DNA of 64,000 nt, from positions 19,798,022 through 19,862,021 of the forward strand of contig NC_134465.1 of assembly GCF_047948215.1 (NCBI RefSeq). Reading direction: 5' to 3'. The DNA is from Lycorma delicatula. Its lineage: Eukaryota; Arthropoda; Insecta; Hemiptera; Fulgoridae. The position numbers were made by a program, and so were the translations under genes. The number at the start of each line of letters is the position of its first letter. Position 1 is the stretch's first letter. Below are positions 35,460 to 45,889 of this stretch, one piece after another. The notes under the pieces are model-generated. The model was not told the origin of the DNA. It did no database searches and saw nothing but the letters and a program-made list of their open reading frames with translations.

Positions 35460-36430
35460 CACCCCTGCGCGGGACCAACAGCAAAGTATTACACTACGCA
35501 GCGGTGTGTCCTTTAACTCAAACGGCCCTCCCCACCTGCCGGCATAATAGGTCAAGCCGCCGGTTGGATCTTTTGCTATTTGATTTACCTACTGCAGTAA
35601 GAACAGCCATTGCAGACTGCCCCACCGGTGTAGATCTAAATGAACCCTCAAAATTCACTACTCAGCAGAAACACGCAAGGGATCCAATGTCCCCGCACAT
35701 TTTCGCCACCGCCCACCCAAGCAAGCCCGGACGGATGGCGACTCCTTGAGAGGTTAATCTTCATCTCCCACATCCTCACACACCATGCAGCCACAGCTAC
35801 TTACTATCCAACTCCCAAGCATCACGGGTTTCTGTCATCAGTATTATTGAAGAAAACTTGTCAACATCATCCCAGGCCCGCCTAATGGAAAACATGTAGT
35901 CCACTGTACTCTCCGGATAAAGCCAGAAATCCAAGCTTCTGTCTCACACCATCCCATCTATAACATATATAAATGGTATGCTCGAGTATATCGAGTAGAT
36001 GGTAACTCGCAGTGCCTGTAGGCAGATGTAGCACGCTTTCCGAATCGACCCAGGTATCCTTCGAACTCCCCATGCCCTGTTAGTAGCTGGGAGAGGTAGA
36101 ACCACACCTTCCCGAAGCTGCGTTTCACCCATCAATCAATATTATGCATAATACGCCGAGTGCACTCCCAGTAGGCGAGGCATTCCAGGTATCTTACCAG
36201 TCTCTCAACAGCATACGCCTGGCTTCAGCTTTGGGCATTCCGTTGTATACCCGAAAGAGCATTTGGGCCCTCAAAAAAGCTGGAAGAACACTTGCAAAGA
36301 CTTCAACCGCACTACGAAAGACAGGGAAAATTTACTTACTGACTATTATATGGCGACTTCCGACAGACAGCTGTCCCTTATTATATCGAGTATTTTCTTT
36401 AATGAATTCTCATCCCCTATCATTTGATGC
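35460..36430 (-). pseudogene. R1-like LINE, C-terminal coding end plus 3' region
   Basis: Read on the minus strand, about 36420-36160 gives VYNGMPKAEARRMLL and WNASPTG, resembling the WxxxWxxSxxGxxT segment near the end of R1-clade polyproteins. About 36120-36030 gives FGKVWFYLSQLLTGHGEFEG, matching the LxQxLTGHGxFxxYL block. One frame over comes LEHTIYICYRWDGVR, the DxxEHxxFxCxRW zinc-knuckle block. Stops and shifts make it dead. Below about 35880 it becomes 3' untranslated sequence, whose end matches 24425-24835. The clade call rests on remembered motifs. Confidence 0.7.
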
Positions 36431-36900
36431 TACATGAATTCGGCGAAGTAGGATTTCGCCGAAATAGCCTGGTAGTTCCTCCGTATTTTTATTTCGCAAT
36501 TTCAACGACGTCTGCAGGCGTTGAGTATGAAAACCGCTCTGACGATAAACGAAATGGTACCGATGAATCACAGTATAATGACGGAGGCCTTCCGTTTTCA
36601 ATTCAACGTCTTGGTACGCTCGCCAGGAATCCAAATACAATATACTTCTATAGTTAACGTTGTCTTTGAGCGCATTCAGCACGGTTTATATCAATTTGTC
36701 AGTAACTTTCAGAATGAAACGCACATCGTTTTCGACGACAAATGACGTCGAGAAACACATTATTGTAGGTAGACGCGACCAGCATGATTTTTCTGTATAG
36801 AAAACAGCGCCTCATTAATTTTGACGACCCCACCGTTTTTTCCAATCTTATCTTGCCTGTGCTGTTTAATATCGTTGACATTAACTTATCTTATAGAACT
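36410..36900 (-). pseudogene. Merlin-type (ISXO2-like DDE) transposase remnant, C-terminal half
   Basis: The minus strand has a 90-residue open segment containing ILYLDSWRAYQDV, HYTVIHRYHFVY, GFHTQRLQTS and GYFGEILLRR. This fits the ISXO2-like pattern TIxSDxWxAYxxL...HxTVNHSxxFVxxxTGxHTxxIE...GYLxExLWRR. The second catalytic Asp is the D of LDSWRAY. Upstream in another frame, about 36860-36720, GSSKLMRRCFLYRKI and NNVFLDVICRRKR correspond to the segment around the first catalytic residue, which is not preserved. The N-terminal side stops at 36921, where a mariner-like element inserted. Confidence 0.75.
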
Positions 36901-37029
36901 ACTCCACTCGACTACTACGGTACCGGGCGATTCAAAAAGGACTTCACAACTTTAAAAGCATATAAAAATCTATTGAGATAACTTACAGATGAGGTCTTAT
37001 TCCATAGAAAAACACAATCAAGTTTGTCA

Positions 37030-37722
37030 CCCGACATTCACTTTGGTTCGATATGGATTCCGTTTTTAATGCGACAAACATCCCACCTGAAGTTGATTTA
37101 ATCCCAAATAGTAGCCAGCTAGTCAGGCGTTACTTCTGCAACTGCAGCGTTAATTTGTAGTTTGAACTCAACAAGATCAAAGGTGGCAAAGGTGGTACTA
37201 CATTTGTCTGCTGATCTTGTTACTATTTCAATATTTAGTATCGACATTTATATTACCTATTTGATAAACCAGATCTTTAATGAAAACCAACAAAAAAACT
37301 CTGACGGGGTTAATCTGGGGAGTGAGGTGGCCAACAATTGGACTTTCACGATCATTCCACCGACCTGGGAATCTAGAATCAAGAAAATCTAGGACTTCTA
37401 GGCAGTAGTGAGAGGTGGTGTTCCGTCTTACTGATAGTAATGGTGTCCATTTTGATCATCATCTAACTGAGAAATTAGAAAATTTTGAAGCATATCCAGA
37501 TAAACGATAAAATTTACCGTTACCTCCTGGAAAAAGAACGGGCCGTTCTATCTGGAAGAAGAACCTGTTCAACAAAGGTAGCTGCCTAAAGTAAATTGTA
37601 AGTCTACTAGGAGGCACCATACTGTACTCTCTACAAAAAATTACGTTGTACTGCCGTGCTAACTGCAAATCATGAAACCCAAACACACAGCGAGCACGTT
37701 TCGCACCAGTAAATGTATCCAT
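37030..37722 (-). pseudogene. Mariner-like transposase of DUF4817 type, internally deleted
   Basis: The minus strand starts with MDTFTGAKRARCVFGF, a DUF4817-type N-terminus that goes on through SMVPPSRLTIYF. After about 37440 the sequence jumps to WPPHSPD, a stop, then in other frames IKDLVYQIG, AAVAEVTPD, and CRIKNGIHIEPK followed by a stop. Those are the usual end blocks: WPPRSPDLTPxDFFLWG...VTPDML...CRxTNGxHIE. The middle, containing the first two catalytic residues, is gone. Stops and shifts confirm a pseudogene inside the terminal repeats of 36923-38815. Confidence 0.82.
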
Positions 37723-38089
37723 TTTATACTTGTTTTTTTTTTTTTTTGTTAACTCACAATGTTTTTTTTCATGTTTATCCTCAAATCTTGCATCATTAAT
37801 TTAACATACTTCTTGACATTGCCTGTTGATGAAATTTTGCAGTTATTAAGGTCGGATGACAATACAATATTCCACCATTATTTTTGCAAACATACCCTGT
37901 ACGGAGGTAAATTAAGGGTGCAGGCGTAAAAAATTGCTAAACGGAAAATCTGAAAAACGGCTATGCGGGGTTTTTGGGATTGCAGATGACAAATCCGATA
38001 GATGTTTGATATAAAAAAAGTGACATAAACTTGGTACGGAAGTTTTTGTGGTTTCAAATTTGACAACATTCGTCATCACTCGTGTAAAC

Positions 38090-38140
38090 ACACACAGAGA
38101 GAGAGAGAGAGAGAGTGAGTGAGAGAGAGAGAGAAAGATG
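38090..38140. repeat. (GA)n microsatellite
   Basis: CACACAGAGAGAGAGA and GTGAGTGAGAGAGAG runs within the mariner-like element. Confidence 0.9.
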
Positions 38141-38462
38141 TTTGATATTTTATAAATATATTAGAAATTTCAATATATGTTATCTTTTGAAATACAGATT
38201 AACCTACTAGTTAAATTCACATTCAATGTAAGATAGTAATTTGATTAAAGTATGACTATAAAGTATAAAGAAAGTTTTTAAAAATTTTTGTAATATTATC
38301 TAACTACACTGGTGAGCGTTGGTGGCAGAATTCGGTTCTAATGAACTACGTTAGTCAAACTTGATATGTTTTGCTATGAAATGAGAACTCAACCGTATCT
38401 ATAAGTTATCTCAATCAATTTTTATATGCTTTTAAATTTGTGAAGTCCTTTTTGAATCATCC

Positions 38463-38798
38463 TGACACCTCCCCCTTCGTAGGGGAAGACACCCTCCACA
38501 ACCCCTTCCGTTCCGAGCCCTTATGGACATTTTTCGAAAGATGACCGGGAGGTCATCTTCGAAACCACGGCTTCTGCTATATTTCATTCCACCTCGGTCA
38601 GGATGCCACCGATGCGAATGCCACGAATGACATTCCCGTCGGTGTACTACTATTTAATGAACTCAAAACAAAACACATCTCACAGAGTCTTAAACAAGAC
38701 TGAAACTACCAAAGGAATTGAACTAACATCCCTTAGAAGATGAAAGTGAGTTCAACACACAACACGAAACAAAAATATTACCCGGAATAAATAAAAAA
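38463..38798 (+). mobile_element. 336-bp retroposon with 15-bp target duplication
   Basis: Flanked by two identical copies of CTTTTTGAATCATCC (38448-38462 and 38799-38813), one inside the mariner-like terminus and the other completing it. The insert starts TGACACCTCCCCC, is GC-rich at first, and ends AATAAATAAAAAA, an A-rich tail. This is the signature of LINE-mediated insertion. No A or B box was evident, so it is a 5'-truncated LINE tail or an unclassified SINE. Confidence 0.88.
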
Positions 38799-38817
38799 CT
38801 TTTTGAATCATCCGGTA

Positions 38818-39258
38818 TATTAGAACCCATACTTTATAGACACCAAACTATATAGAAAATGTATGTCGGTCACGAAGCGGAGGTTCAAATTTTCATCCAT
38901 TTACCGATTCGCATATTGACTTTTGACTGGTAGGTATGTTTGTTCCAACGCCATTCAATACCGTCAGGTTTTTAAGACCATAGCGTGTCCGTTGCGACAT
39001 GTTCTGGTTCCTAATAGAAAGCCACCCGGTTGCAGGAACTAAATAAAATCGTATTTATTTGTCGGTAAATTCTAAATATTCATGCTAAATATTGATTGCG
39101 AAATTAAACTGATTTTACCATAAACGCACAGAACCGATTCTAGGTAACCAACTGGAATATATTATGTATAGATATTGCTTAAACATCTACGTATTTTTTC
39201 TTTTGTGTAATTACTTCAATACCATTTAGAATTACTTCTTTTTTACAACAATTATTTA
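38818..39258. other. AT-rich stretch, possibly the displaced part of the Merlin element
   Basis: Since the mariner-like element inserted at a TA within the Merlin region, the N-terminal part of that transposase would be expected here on the minus strand. No convincing motif was found. Confidence 0.4.
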
Positions 39259-39620
39259 AGAATTATAATAAATATATAAATTACTTACCAACAATTATAT
39301 GTAACACGTCCAAGCGTTTTTAGAAAGTGATTTCCATCATTAGGAACACACTAAGTTATTATGCATGTAATAATAAAAAAAATTTTCATATATTAATTTC
39401 ATAAAATTTTTTGTATATATAACAATTGATCGTCACATATGTCAAAATTAGGTCAACGTAGTACATCTTGTCCGTATAGTGTTCTCAATTGTTATGTTAT
39501 GTACACTCAATTGTTAAGTACACATAACAATTGAGACCATTATACAGACAAGATGTACTATGTTGACATAATTTTAACACGCACGATGATCAATTTTTAT
39601 ATATACAAAATAATTTTATG

Positions 39621-40348
39621 TTTGACGGCCGTTCGGAAAGTAACCTCCGTTTGGTTATAAATAAAACACAGTAGTAGTTAAATACTTTTTATTATATACA
39701 TCTTAAAACTACATCTTTCCTCTACTTTTCAACATAATTACCATTTAAATTTAGGCACTTATCGTACCTTGTCACTAATTTACAAATTCTGGCTGCAAAA
39801 AAAATTTCCCACCTGTTCCTTACTTACGGAACTTACAGTAGTCTAACTTTTCCGTTACTAGCTCGAACAAAACAGTCCTGTAAATTTGCAGTAATTCATT
39901 GGAAAGCTACGAGATGGTAAAACGTCGATTTTCACGCACTTTGTCATCAATCTTTTGAACCGTTCATGATTGACCACTGATGGGGACGGCTACTCTTTTC
40001 TTCATCATGGACGTTTGTTCGTCCGATTTTGAATGAACGAACCCGATCAATTCCTTCGCTCATAATCTTCGGTTCGTTTACAATGCAAAGTTTCCAATGA
40101 ATATCTGCCGCTGAATGTTGATTTGCCGTGAGAAATCTTATAACAGCGCGCAACTCACACTACGCGGGGTTTTCTATTGAGGTGGACATTTTAACAAGCC
40201 ACAGATAATTAACGAACGATCGCACGACCTTGCTACTGCCACGCTGGATGCTGACTGGTTTTCCGCTCATGTCTATAGAAAACGATAGTGCTACCCCCAC
40301 TATCCACGTAGTGAGCAACTGGAGGTTACGTTCCGAACTGCCCTCGTA
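39621..40348 (-). mobile_element. Deleted mariner-like element A, nested in the foldback
   Basis: Ends, both oriented inward: TTTGACGGCCGTTCGGAAAG (left) and TACGAGGGCAGTTCGGAACG (right), followed by TAACCTCC in both. The TA at 40347-40348 is a target site; on the left it appears decayed to TT. At ~724 bp it is about half the usual 1.3 kb. Confidence 0.85.
39724..40189 (-). pseudogene. Mariner transposase, N-terminus fused to C-terminus
   Basis: Minus strand from the ATG at 40189: MSTSIENPA, a stop, then AVIRFLTANQHSAADIH and GRTNVHDEEKSSRPH, the DNA-binding helix-turn-helix and the linker before GRP of mariner/SETMAR-type transposases. The central catalytic domain is missing. Near 39835-39725 NRWEIFFAA leads to LVTRYDKCLNLNGNYVEK, the mariner C-terminus. 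The internal deletion explains the short element. Confidence 0.85.
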
Positions 40349-40469
40349 ATTAATATGTGAAGTTTTTTTATTACCTACATAATAACTTAGTGTGTTCCTG
40401 ATGATGGGAACTACTTTCTGAAAGCGCTTAGACGTGTTAAGTTAAGGTTTATATATTTATTATAATTCT

Positions 40470-40905
40470 ATATTATACCAACGGGCCATGCTAAACAAAA
40501 TAAATGTGAATCATTTAAGAACATACTGCACTCTTTTAGTTTTTTCTAACTCTTAATAAATGAACTTTAAATTATAAAACAAACTATGTATAAGTAATTA
40601 TTTCCCTGTATGAGAATCTTGATAGCAAAATCATTATATCTACATGCATGAATGGATTTATTACTCGTAAGTAAGTCTCTTGTAAATAAGATAGCAAAAC
40701 CTGTTAATGTGTGCTGTAAATGGACTTTCTAAATAAGCAAATTGCTTGTAAGAGAGGCAAAAATAGAAGATACCGTTTATAAATGTTCTCATATAAGCAA
40801 ATTTTTTTTATAATTGGATATCACTAGTGGATCAGGCGAAGCTAGATAAGAATTTACTATGTTAAACAGATACAGTGAATAAATTATATAAAAAAATCAT
40901 TAATA
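40470..40905. other. AT-rich stretch between two mariners
   Basis: No gene recognised. The TA at 40904-40905 is the target site of the following mariner. Confidence 0.5.
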
Positions 40906-41801
40906 CGAGGTCTGTAAATAAAGTATTGAGACTAGTTATTTGGCAGCCAAAGTGGCAACACTGTAAAGTTACTAGTAAACATATGGTTATATGAACAGCT
41001 GATTTATATTAGGTATTAACATTTTTAGTCTATTGTTGCCATGTAAGAGACATAAACAAACGTTTTGTGAAACGAGTTTTTGTTGTGCGTTACAAAAATG
41101 TGTGATACTAATTATTAGCACCGTTGTGCAATCAAATTTTGTGTTAAACTTGGTGAGAATGCTACTGAAACTTTTTCAAAATTGCAAAGGGCGTATGTAG
41201 ATGATGCTCTGTCATGAGCCCAAGTTTTTAGGTGGTTTAATGCATTTTCAGATGGCAAGGAATCAATTACATACCAAAAAAGCAAATAAAAATTCAAAAC
41301 CATGCTAATTTGTTTCTTCGATAGTAATTGTATTGTCCATAAGGAGTTTTTTTCTGCAGCACAGACTGTAAATCAATGTGTTTACTGAGAAATTCTTGAA
41401 AGGCTGCGGAAAAGAGTTGCCCGTGTGAGACCAGCCATCAAAGACAAGTGGATGCTGCATCATGACAATGCAACTTGTCACACTGCACTCTCATTTAATG
41501 AGTTTTTGGCAAATAAAAACATTCCTGTAGTTTCTCAACTATCTTATTCACCTGACTTGAGTTCCTGCGATGTTTTCCTGTTCCCAATTTAAAAAAAACA
41601 ACTCAAAGAACACCATTTTGGAAGAGTAGAAAACATTAAAGAAAATTTTAACCGACCGTCTGAAGGATATTCCGGTTTCTGAGTTCCAACACTGCTATGA
41701 AGAGTGGAAAAACCGTTTGAAGGTAATAGAGTCCTTGTAAAATTGTAGTGTGAATAAAACATTTTTCTGAACCAGTTCCATTACTTTATTTACAGACCTC
41801 G
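40906..41801 (+). mobile_element. Deleted mariner element B with 20-bp perfect terminal repeats
   Basis: CGAGGTCTGTAAATAAAGTA at the left end and its perfect reverse complement at the right end. TA duplications lie at 40904-40905 and 41802-41803. Length 896 bp against about 1.3 kb for complete mariners. Confidence 0.95.
41098..41743 (+). pseudogene. Mariner (DD34D-type) transposase remnant
   Basis: Starts MCDTNY, then a stop, then CAIKFCVKLGENATETFSKL and FRWFNAFSDGKESI, the mariner helix-turn-helix region. It then jumps to MLICFFDSNCIVHKEF, containing the second catalytic Asp (FFD), and WMLHHDNATCHTAL, SYSPDLSSCDVFLFP, containing the HHDNA and SPDLxxCDFFLFP blocks with the last Asp. The gap between ESITY and the FFD block removes the first catalytic Asp region. 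Stops after FLFPI and later frameshifts add to the damage. Confidence 0.93.
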
Positions 41802-41803
41802 TA

Positions 41804-43020
41804 ATCACTTACTCAATTCCTTAAAACAGGTAAAAAATATAGTTTGTGTATCAGCGAATTATTCCATTTGGCATTTTTACATCCGCAACAAGTACTAAAT
41901 TGTCTGAGCCTATCTTTTTTTACTATCAATACATGTTTCCACTATAATGGAAAAGTGTTTTTGTCTGATATTAAAACTAAGTCTCCTTCACAAATCGCAC
42001 TATCGATGCAAGAGTATCACAACTCAAAAATTACAATTTTTTATTTATTTTGATATATCTAAAGTAAAGGTTTGTTTTAACTTGTGCAAAATTATTAGTT
42101 TTAATACTTTCAAAATATGACTGAATTGTTAGAGCAAGACTATTCCTTTTACGCTGTGATAGTATAGCATTCAACAAAGCATATATAAACAAGGTCTTAA
42201 ATAAAACATTTCCAAAGAAGATAGTCTTTCATTACACTTCCAGTGAAATTTTTATTTAATAAGCGAGGTTATGCTATTTAGCAGAATCTAGTACATCTTT
42301 AGGTTGTTTTGAAAATTGTTATTTACATTGAAAAATGGCATATAGTTGAAAATATGGAAAAAAAAATAGAAACACAAGATGTAAGAAATTATTAGATCTC
42401 ACTAAAGAGGTAAAAAAGTAAGTAGAACTTTGTTTCTAATTTTCTGAATTTGTCGATAACCAATACATTTTTGTAGCAATGTAGTTCAGTTATTTACCTA
42501 ATTAAGGACTGTAGTTATTAAATTGTTAATAATTATAATTGCTGTTAAATCTCCAGTAGATTTTAATTGGTAATGCCAGTTATTATAGTTTAGGTTTTAG
42601 ATCACCTTTCCTTCTAAAAAAGATAAGTTTTCAGTTTTAAAAACTTCTAAAATGATGTAATATTCAGTTGCTTTTCAGAAAAATAACTTTTAATATAGCT
42701 TTACATTATTTATACTTCAGAATCTCTTGCACAATACTGTAATGGAGTTTGGAAAGATTTTTTTTTTATTGAATCTGTATCTTAACCTTCACAATTATAT
42801 AAGGCATGCATGAGCAGTATTAAACCATTTTTAAAGAGTTGCAATCCAGTTAATAATTCTTCCACATGGTTCTATTCTTTTTGGGTTACTGTAGCTAGAG
42901 AAAAACCTTAGAAGTTGTCACCTATTAGACTATGTAGTTAATTTTTTAATAACCATTTATTGTTGTATGTATCACACTTATAATTTTTGATACCAATATA
43001 TTTTGTTGTATTTTTGTTTC
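41804..43020. other. AT-rich stretch upstream of the decayed transposase-like gene
   Basis: May contain intron or an unrecognised first exon of the gene at 43021, because that gene opens after a splice-acceptor-like sequence. No coding motif identified. Confidence 0.4.
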
Positions 43021-44979
43021 AGTTGAAGGAGATGAAAGAAAAAAGAATATTATTGAATCTGAATCCATCATTCTTCCACACACTGAACTAGTAACACAAG
43101 TTTTTCCTGTTGCTTATGACAACATTCCATGTAATTCTAAAGCTAACAGTGTTGATACTTAACACAACTGTAGTCCTAAAGCGTACACTTCTTTAGAAAA
43201 TGGAATCATAAGGATCTCTTACTCACCCACTGATGACAACTTAAGCGGTTGCAATAACTATGACAAAGTTCCCGACTCGGTAAATAAATCTGATTCTACT
43301 GATAGTGAAACTGAAAACTCAGTTTAACATCTACCACTGAAACCCGACGATACTACTCACCAAAATGTAGTGTTTAGCAAAACTGAATTACACAATAATT
43401 CTGCTGATCAAATGAATGAAGTGTCTAATGTTCTTTCAAAGATACTTACAAAGTCTCGTAAAAGAATTTGTTATCCACCTAAATCGATATGAAATATAAA
43501 AAAGTCAAAGCTAAATGCTGGCGAGTCTTTTGTAAATTCTTCAGGTAAGCTGATTGAAAAGAAAAATGTAAACTGCCATGTGGCAGCTCATGCCATTTAA
43601 AGTATAGTTCTAAAATTAACAATGACAGAGAAAATATGTTTTCGGGTTTTTACAATTTAAATGATATTACCAGAAAGTGGGATTTTATTGTAAATAATAT
43701 GAGTGAAATTATAGTAAAATATGAATACAAAAAGATAGGAAGTAATAGATCATGAAATTATGTGTTTCATTTTGTCGTTAATGGATCTCAAATCACACTG
43801 TGCAAACAGGTTTTGTTGGTATTCTGTCTATTACTAGTACGATGATAAGAATTGCTTTAACAAGAAATTAATAAAGGAGGTATTGTTGAAACCAATATTC
43901 AAGGTTAACATGGCCATCAAAAATCAACTAGTAATGAAATAAAAAATGGTATTCAGCAACATATTGAATACCATTATTTACAGGCAAAAACATCTCATGA
44001 ATACATTGATGGAAGCGTTAATTTGACTTCATTATATAGGTCGTACAAAGAAAAATGAGGGGAAAAAATAAACCTTATGCCAAACAGCCTATTAATGCAA
44101 ACATTTTTAATTCTGAATACAACATTGGAAAAAAAATCCACACAAGGCTGTTATTTTAGTGTAAAATTTACAAGCTGTGTTACCCATGCCTTTAGGAAAC
44201 TCTTCGGAATTCTATTATGAAAGTAAGCTTAATACTTTCAATCTTACGGAGTATAATATCTCTAATAAAGAAGTATATGCTATGTGTGGCAACAGGCCAT
44301 AGCTAATAGAGGATCAAATGAAGTAGGTTTATTCAGTTATTTGATTAAACACTGTCTGGAAAAAGAAACAGCTATATTTTATTCCGATAAGTGCTTTGGC
44401 AAAATAAAAACAAATATGTATGTGCTACATACCTACATGTAGTTAATGTGATACCGATTAAAAAAATTTTCCATAAATATTTGACAGCTGACACATTCAA
44501 AATGTAAGGTAATAGTGTTCACTCGACTGTAGAAAAAGAGAAAGAAAGAATGCTTGGAAGTAATTTAATCTACGTTCCATCTCAATGGATTCCAGCCATC
44601 GTGCTAGCAAAGTAAAAGGACAAACCATAATCAATTGTTGAACAGACTTAACAAGTTTAAAGAAATTAAATGAATCGATGAGTAAAAATTATTCTGTAAA
44701 CACCAGTCGAGAAAAGATTAACTAGAATAAAATAAAGGTTTTGAAATTTTATAAATCACATCGCAATCAATATTTACATAAAAATTGCTTTGATGATGAA
44801 GAATTCTGTGTTTAATTAAAATTAAAGAAAAAACTAGAGGCCCTCAAAAACCAGCAACTGGTATTTGCCTTGTACCAGCATTTCAGTCACTTCCACCGAT
44901 AACGACTAAGAAGAAAGCTGATCTTGTTTCTTTGTGCATTGATTTGGCTGTTCCTAAAGAACATCATACATTTTTATGA
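43021..44979 (+). pseudogene. Decayed transposase-like gene of an uncharacterised insect family
   Basis: Opens after TTTTTGTTTCAG|TTGAAGG, a convincing splice acceptor. An acidic, Ser/Asn-rich segment is followed by KSRKRICYPPK, CGSSCHLKYSSKI and NDRENMFSGFYNLNDI, a Cys-rich head. Then come HGHQKSTSNEIKNGIQQHIE, YHYLQAKTSHEYIDGSVN, LYRSYKEK, and later ETAIFYSDKCFGKIK (an Asp-containing block like FYSDNCxGQNKN), GNSVHSTVEKEKERML, IYVPSQWIP and KADLVSL. I recall this block order from unnamed insect proteins that look like DDE transposases; I cannot assign a superfamily. More than ten stops and frame changes are spread evenly, so it decayed as a whole. No terminal repeats found. Confidence 0.65.
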
Positions 44980-45885
44980 TGAGAACAAAATCAACTAAGA
45001 AAATTAAAGATTACCTCTATGATCTTTAATAACGAAGGACTTAAATAACAGGAATGTAATTTGAGATATTTTTATACTTTAGGTTATTGGGCAATGTTTA
45101 GCTGTGTATTGTTATATCTTATTCTCTTTGTTTGTTTATTCTCTTATATGTGATGTGATGATATGTGATAAAAAACTTAATCTTCAGGTGGTATAGTATG
45201 CTGTTTGCCATTTTTGTTATTATTTAACTTATTGCAATTTAAACTTGTTTCTTGATTTGGTTTTTGTAGTTAAATTTATTTTTCTGTAGCCCTATCTAAG
45301 AATTAATTATAAACCAATTAATTTTGAAAACCTAAGGAACAAATTTATTGCGCTTAATTGAGTTTATCGTGAAGATTATCAATGCATTTATTAGTGTTAA
45401 GTTTTTCTATTATTTATTTTGTAGTACAGTATATAATTAAATCTTTAATACAGAAGGGTAATAATTTTTCCTTTTAAAGTTATCGATACAACTATTCTAA
45501 CAACATGCAATTTTGTAAAACTAGTTTAGTTTAAAATCATTTTTGAATGTAACATTAGGCACTTTTACATAATGTTTTTATTAGCAACATTATGGTATAA
45601 GGACAATTATTTTCAGTCATCAACTGAATTTTTAGTTTATTTTGTTTAATTAAAATATTTTTTTTTATAAACATTAATTGGTATTGCTTGAAAAATACCC
45701 ATCATAACAAAAAATTTATCTTCCTAAGAATCAACAATCTGCTTTCAAGACTATTACAAGTTTAAAATATTAAAAAATAATCATTTACAAGCTTTTATTT
45801 TCAGCTATGTATATTACATGTGAAAGAGTAATAAGAAAAATAGTAAATTTAGAGAAAAATATTTTTCAGTAAGTAAATTTAATGA
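44980..45885. other. AT-rich stretch, nothing recognised
   Basis: No coding motif. May include the 3' untranslated part of the transposase-like pseudogene. Confidence 0.4.
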
Positions 45886-45889
45886 AAGA

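Larger units (their letters stand above)
36923..38815 (-). mobile_element. Mariner-like element with ~100-bp inverted ends and TA duplication
   Basis: Left end CCGGGCGATTCAAAAAGGAC and right end, reversed, CCGGATGATTCAAAAAGGAC; inverted similarity continues through GCATATAAAAAT and TTGAGATAACTTA for about 100 bp. TA lies at 36921-36922 and 38816-38817. The element carries the transposase remnant at 37030-37722, a GA microsatellite and a 336-bp retroposon lodged inside its right terminus. Its right end is recovered only after subtracting that insertion. Confidence 0.88.
39259..40469. mobile_element. Large foldback (~210-250-bp arms) whose right arm is split by a mariner
   Basis: Left arm 39259-39509 has GAATTATAATAAATATATAAA, TAACACGTCCAAGCG, GGAACACACTAAGTTATTATG and TACATCTTGTC. 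The reverse complement follows as GACAAGATGTA (39553) and, after the mariner, CATAATAACTTAGTGTGTTCC, CGCTTAGACGTGTTAA and TTTATATATTTATTATAATTC. The right arm is contiguous with the left arm's complement only if 39621-40348 is skipped. The arms meet at about 39509 with a few-base loop. Confidence 0.9.
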
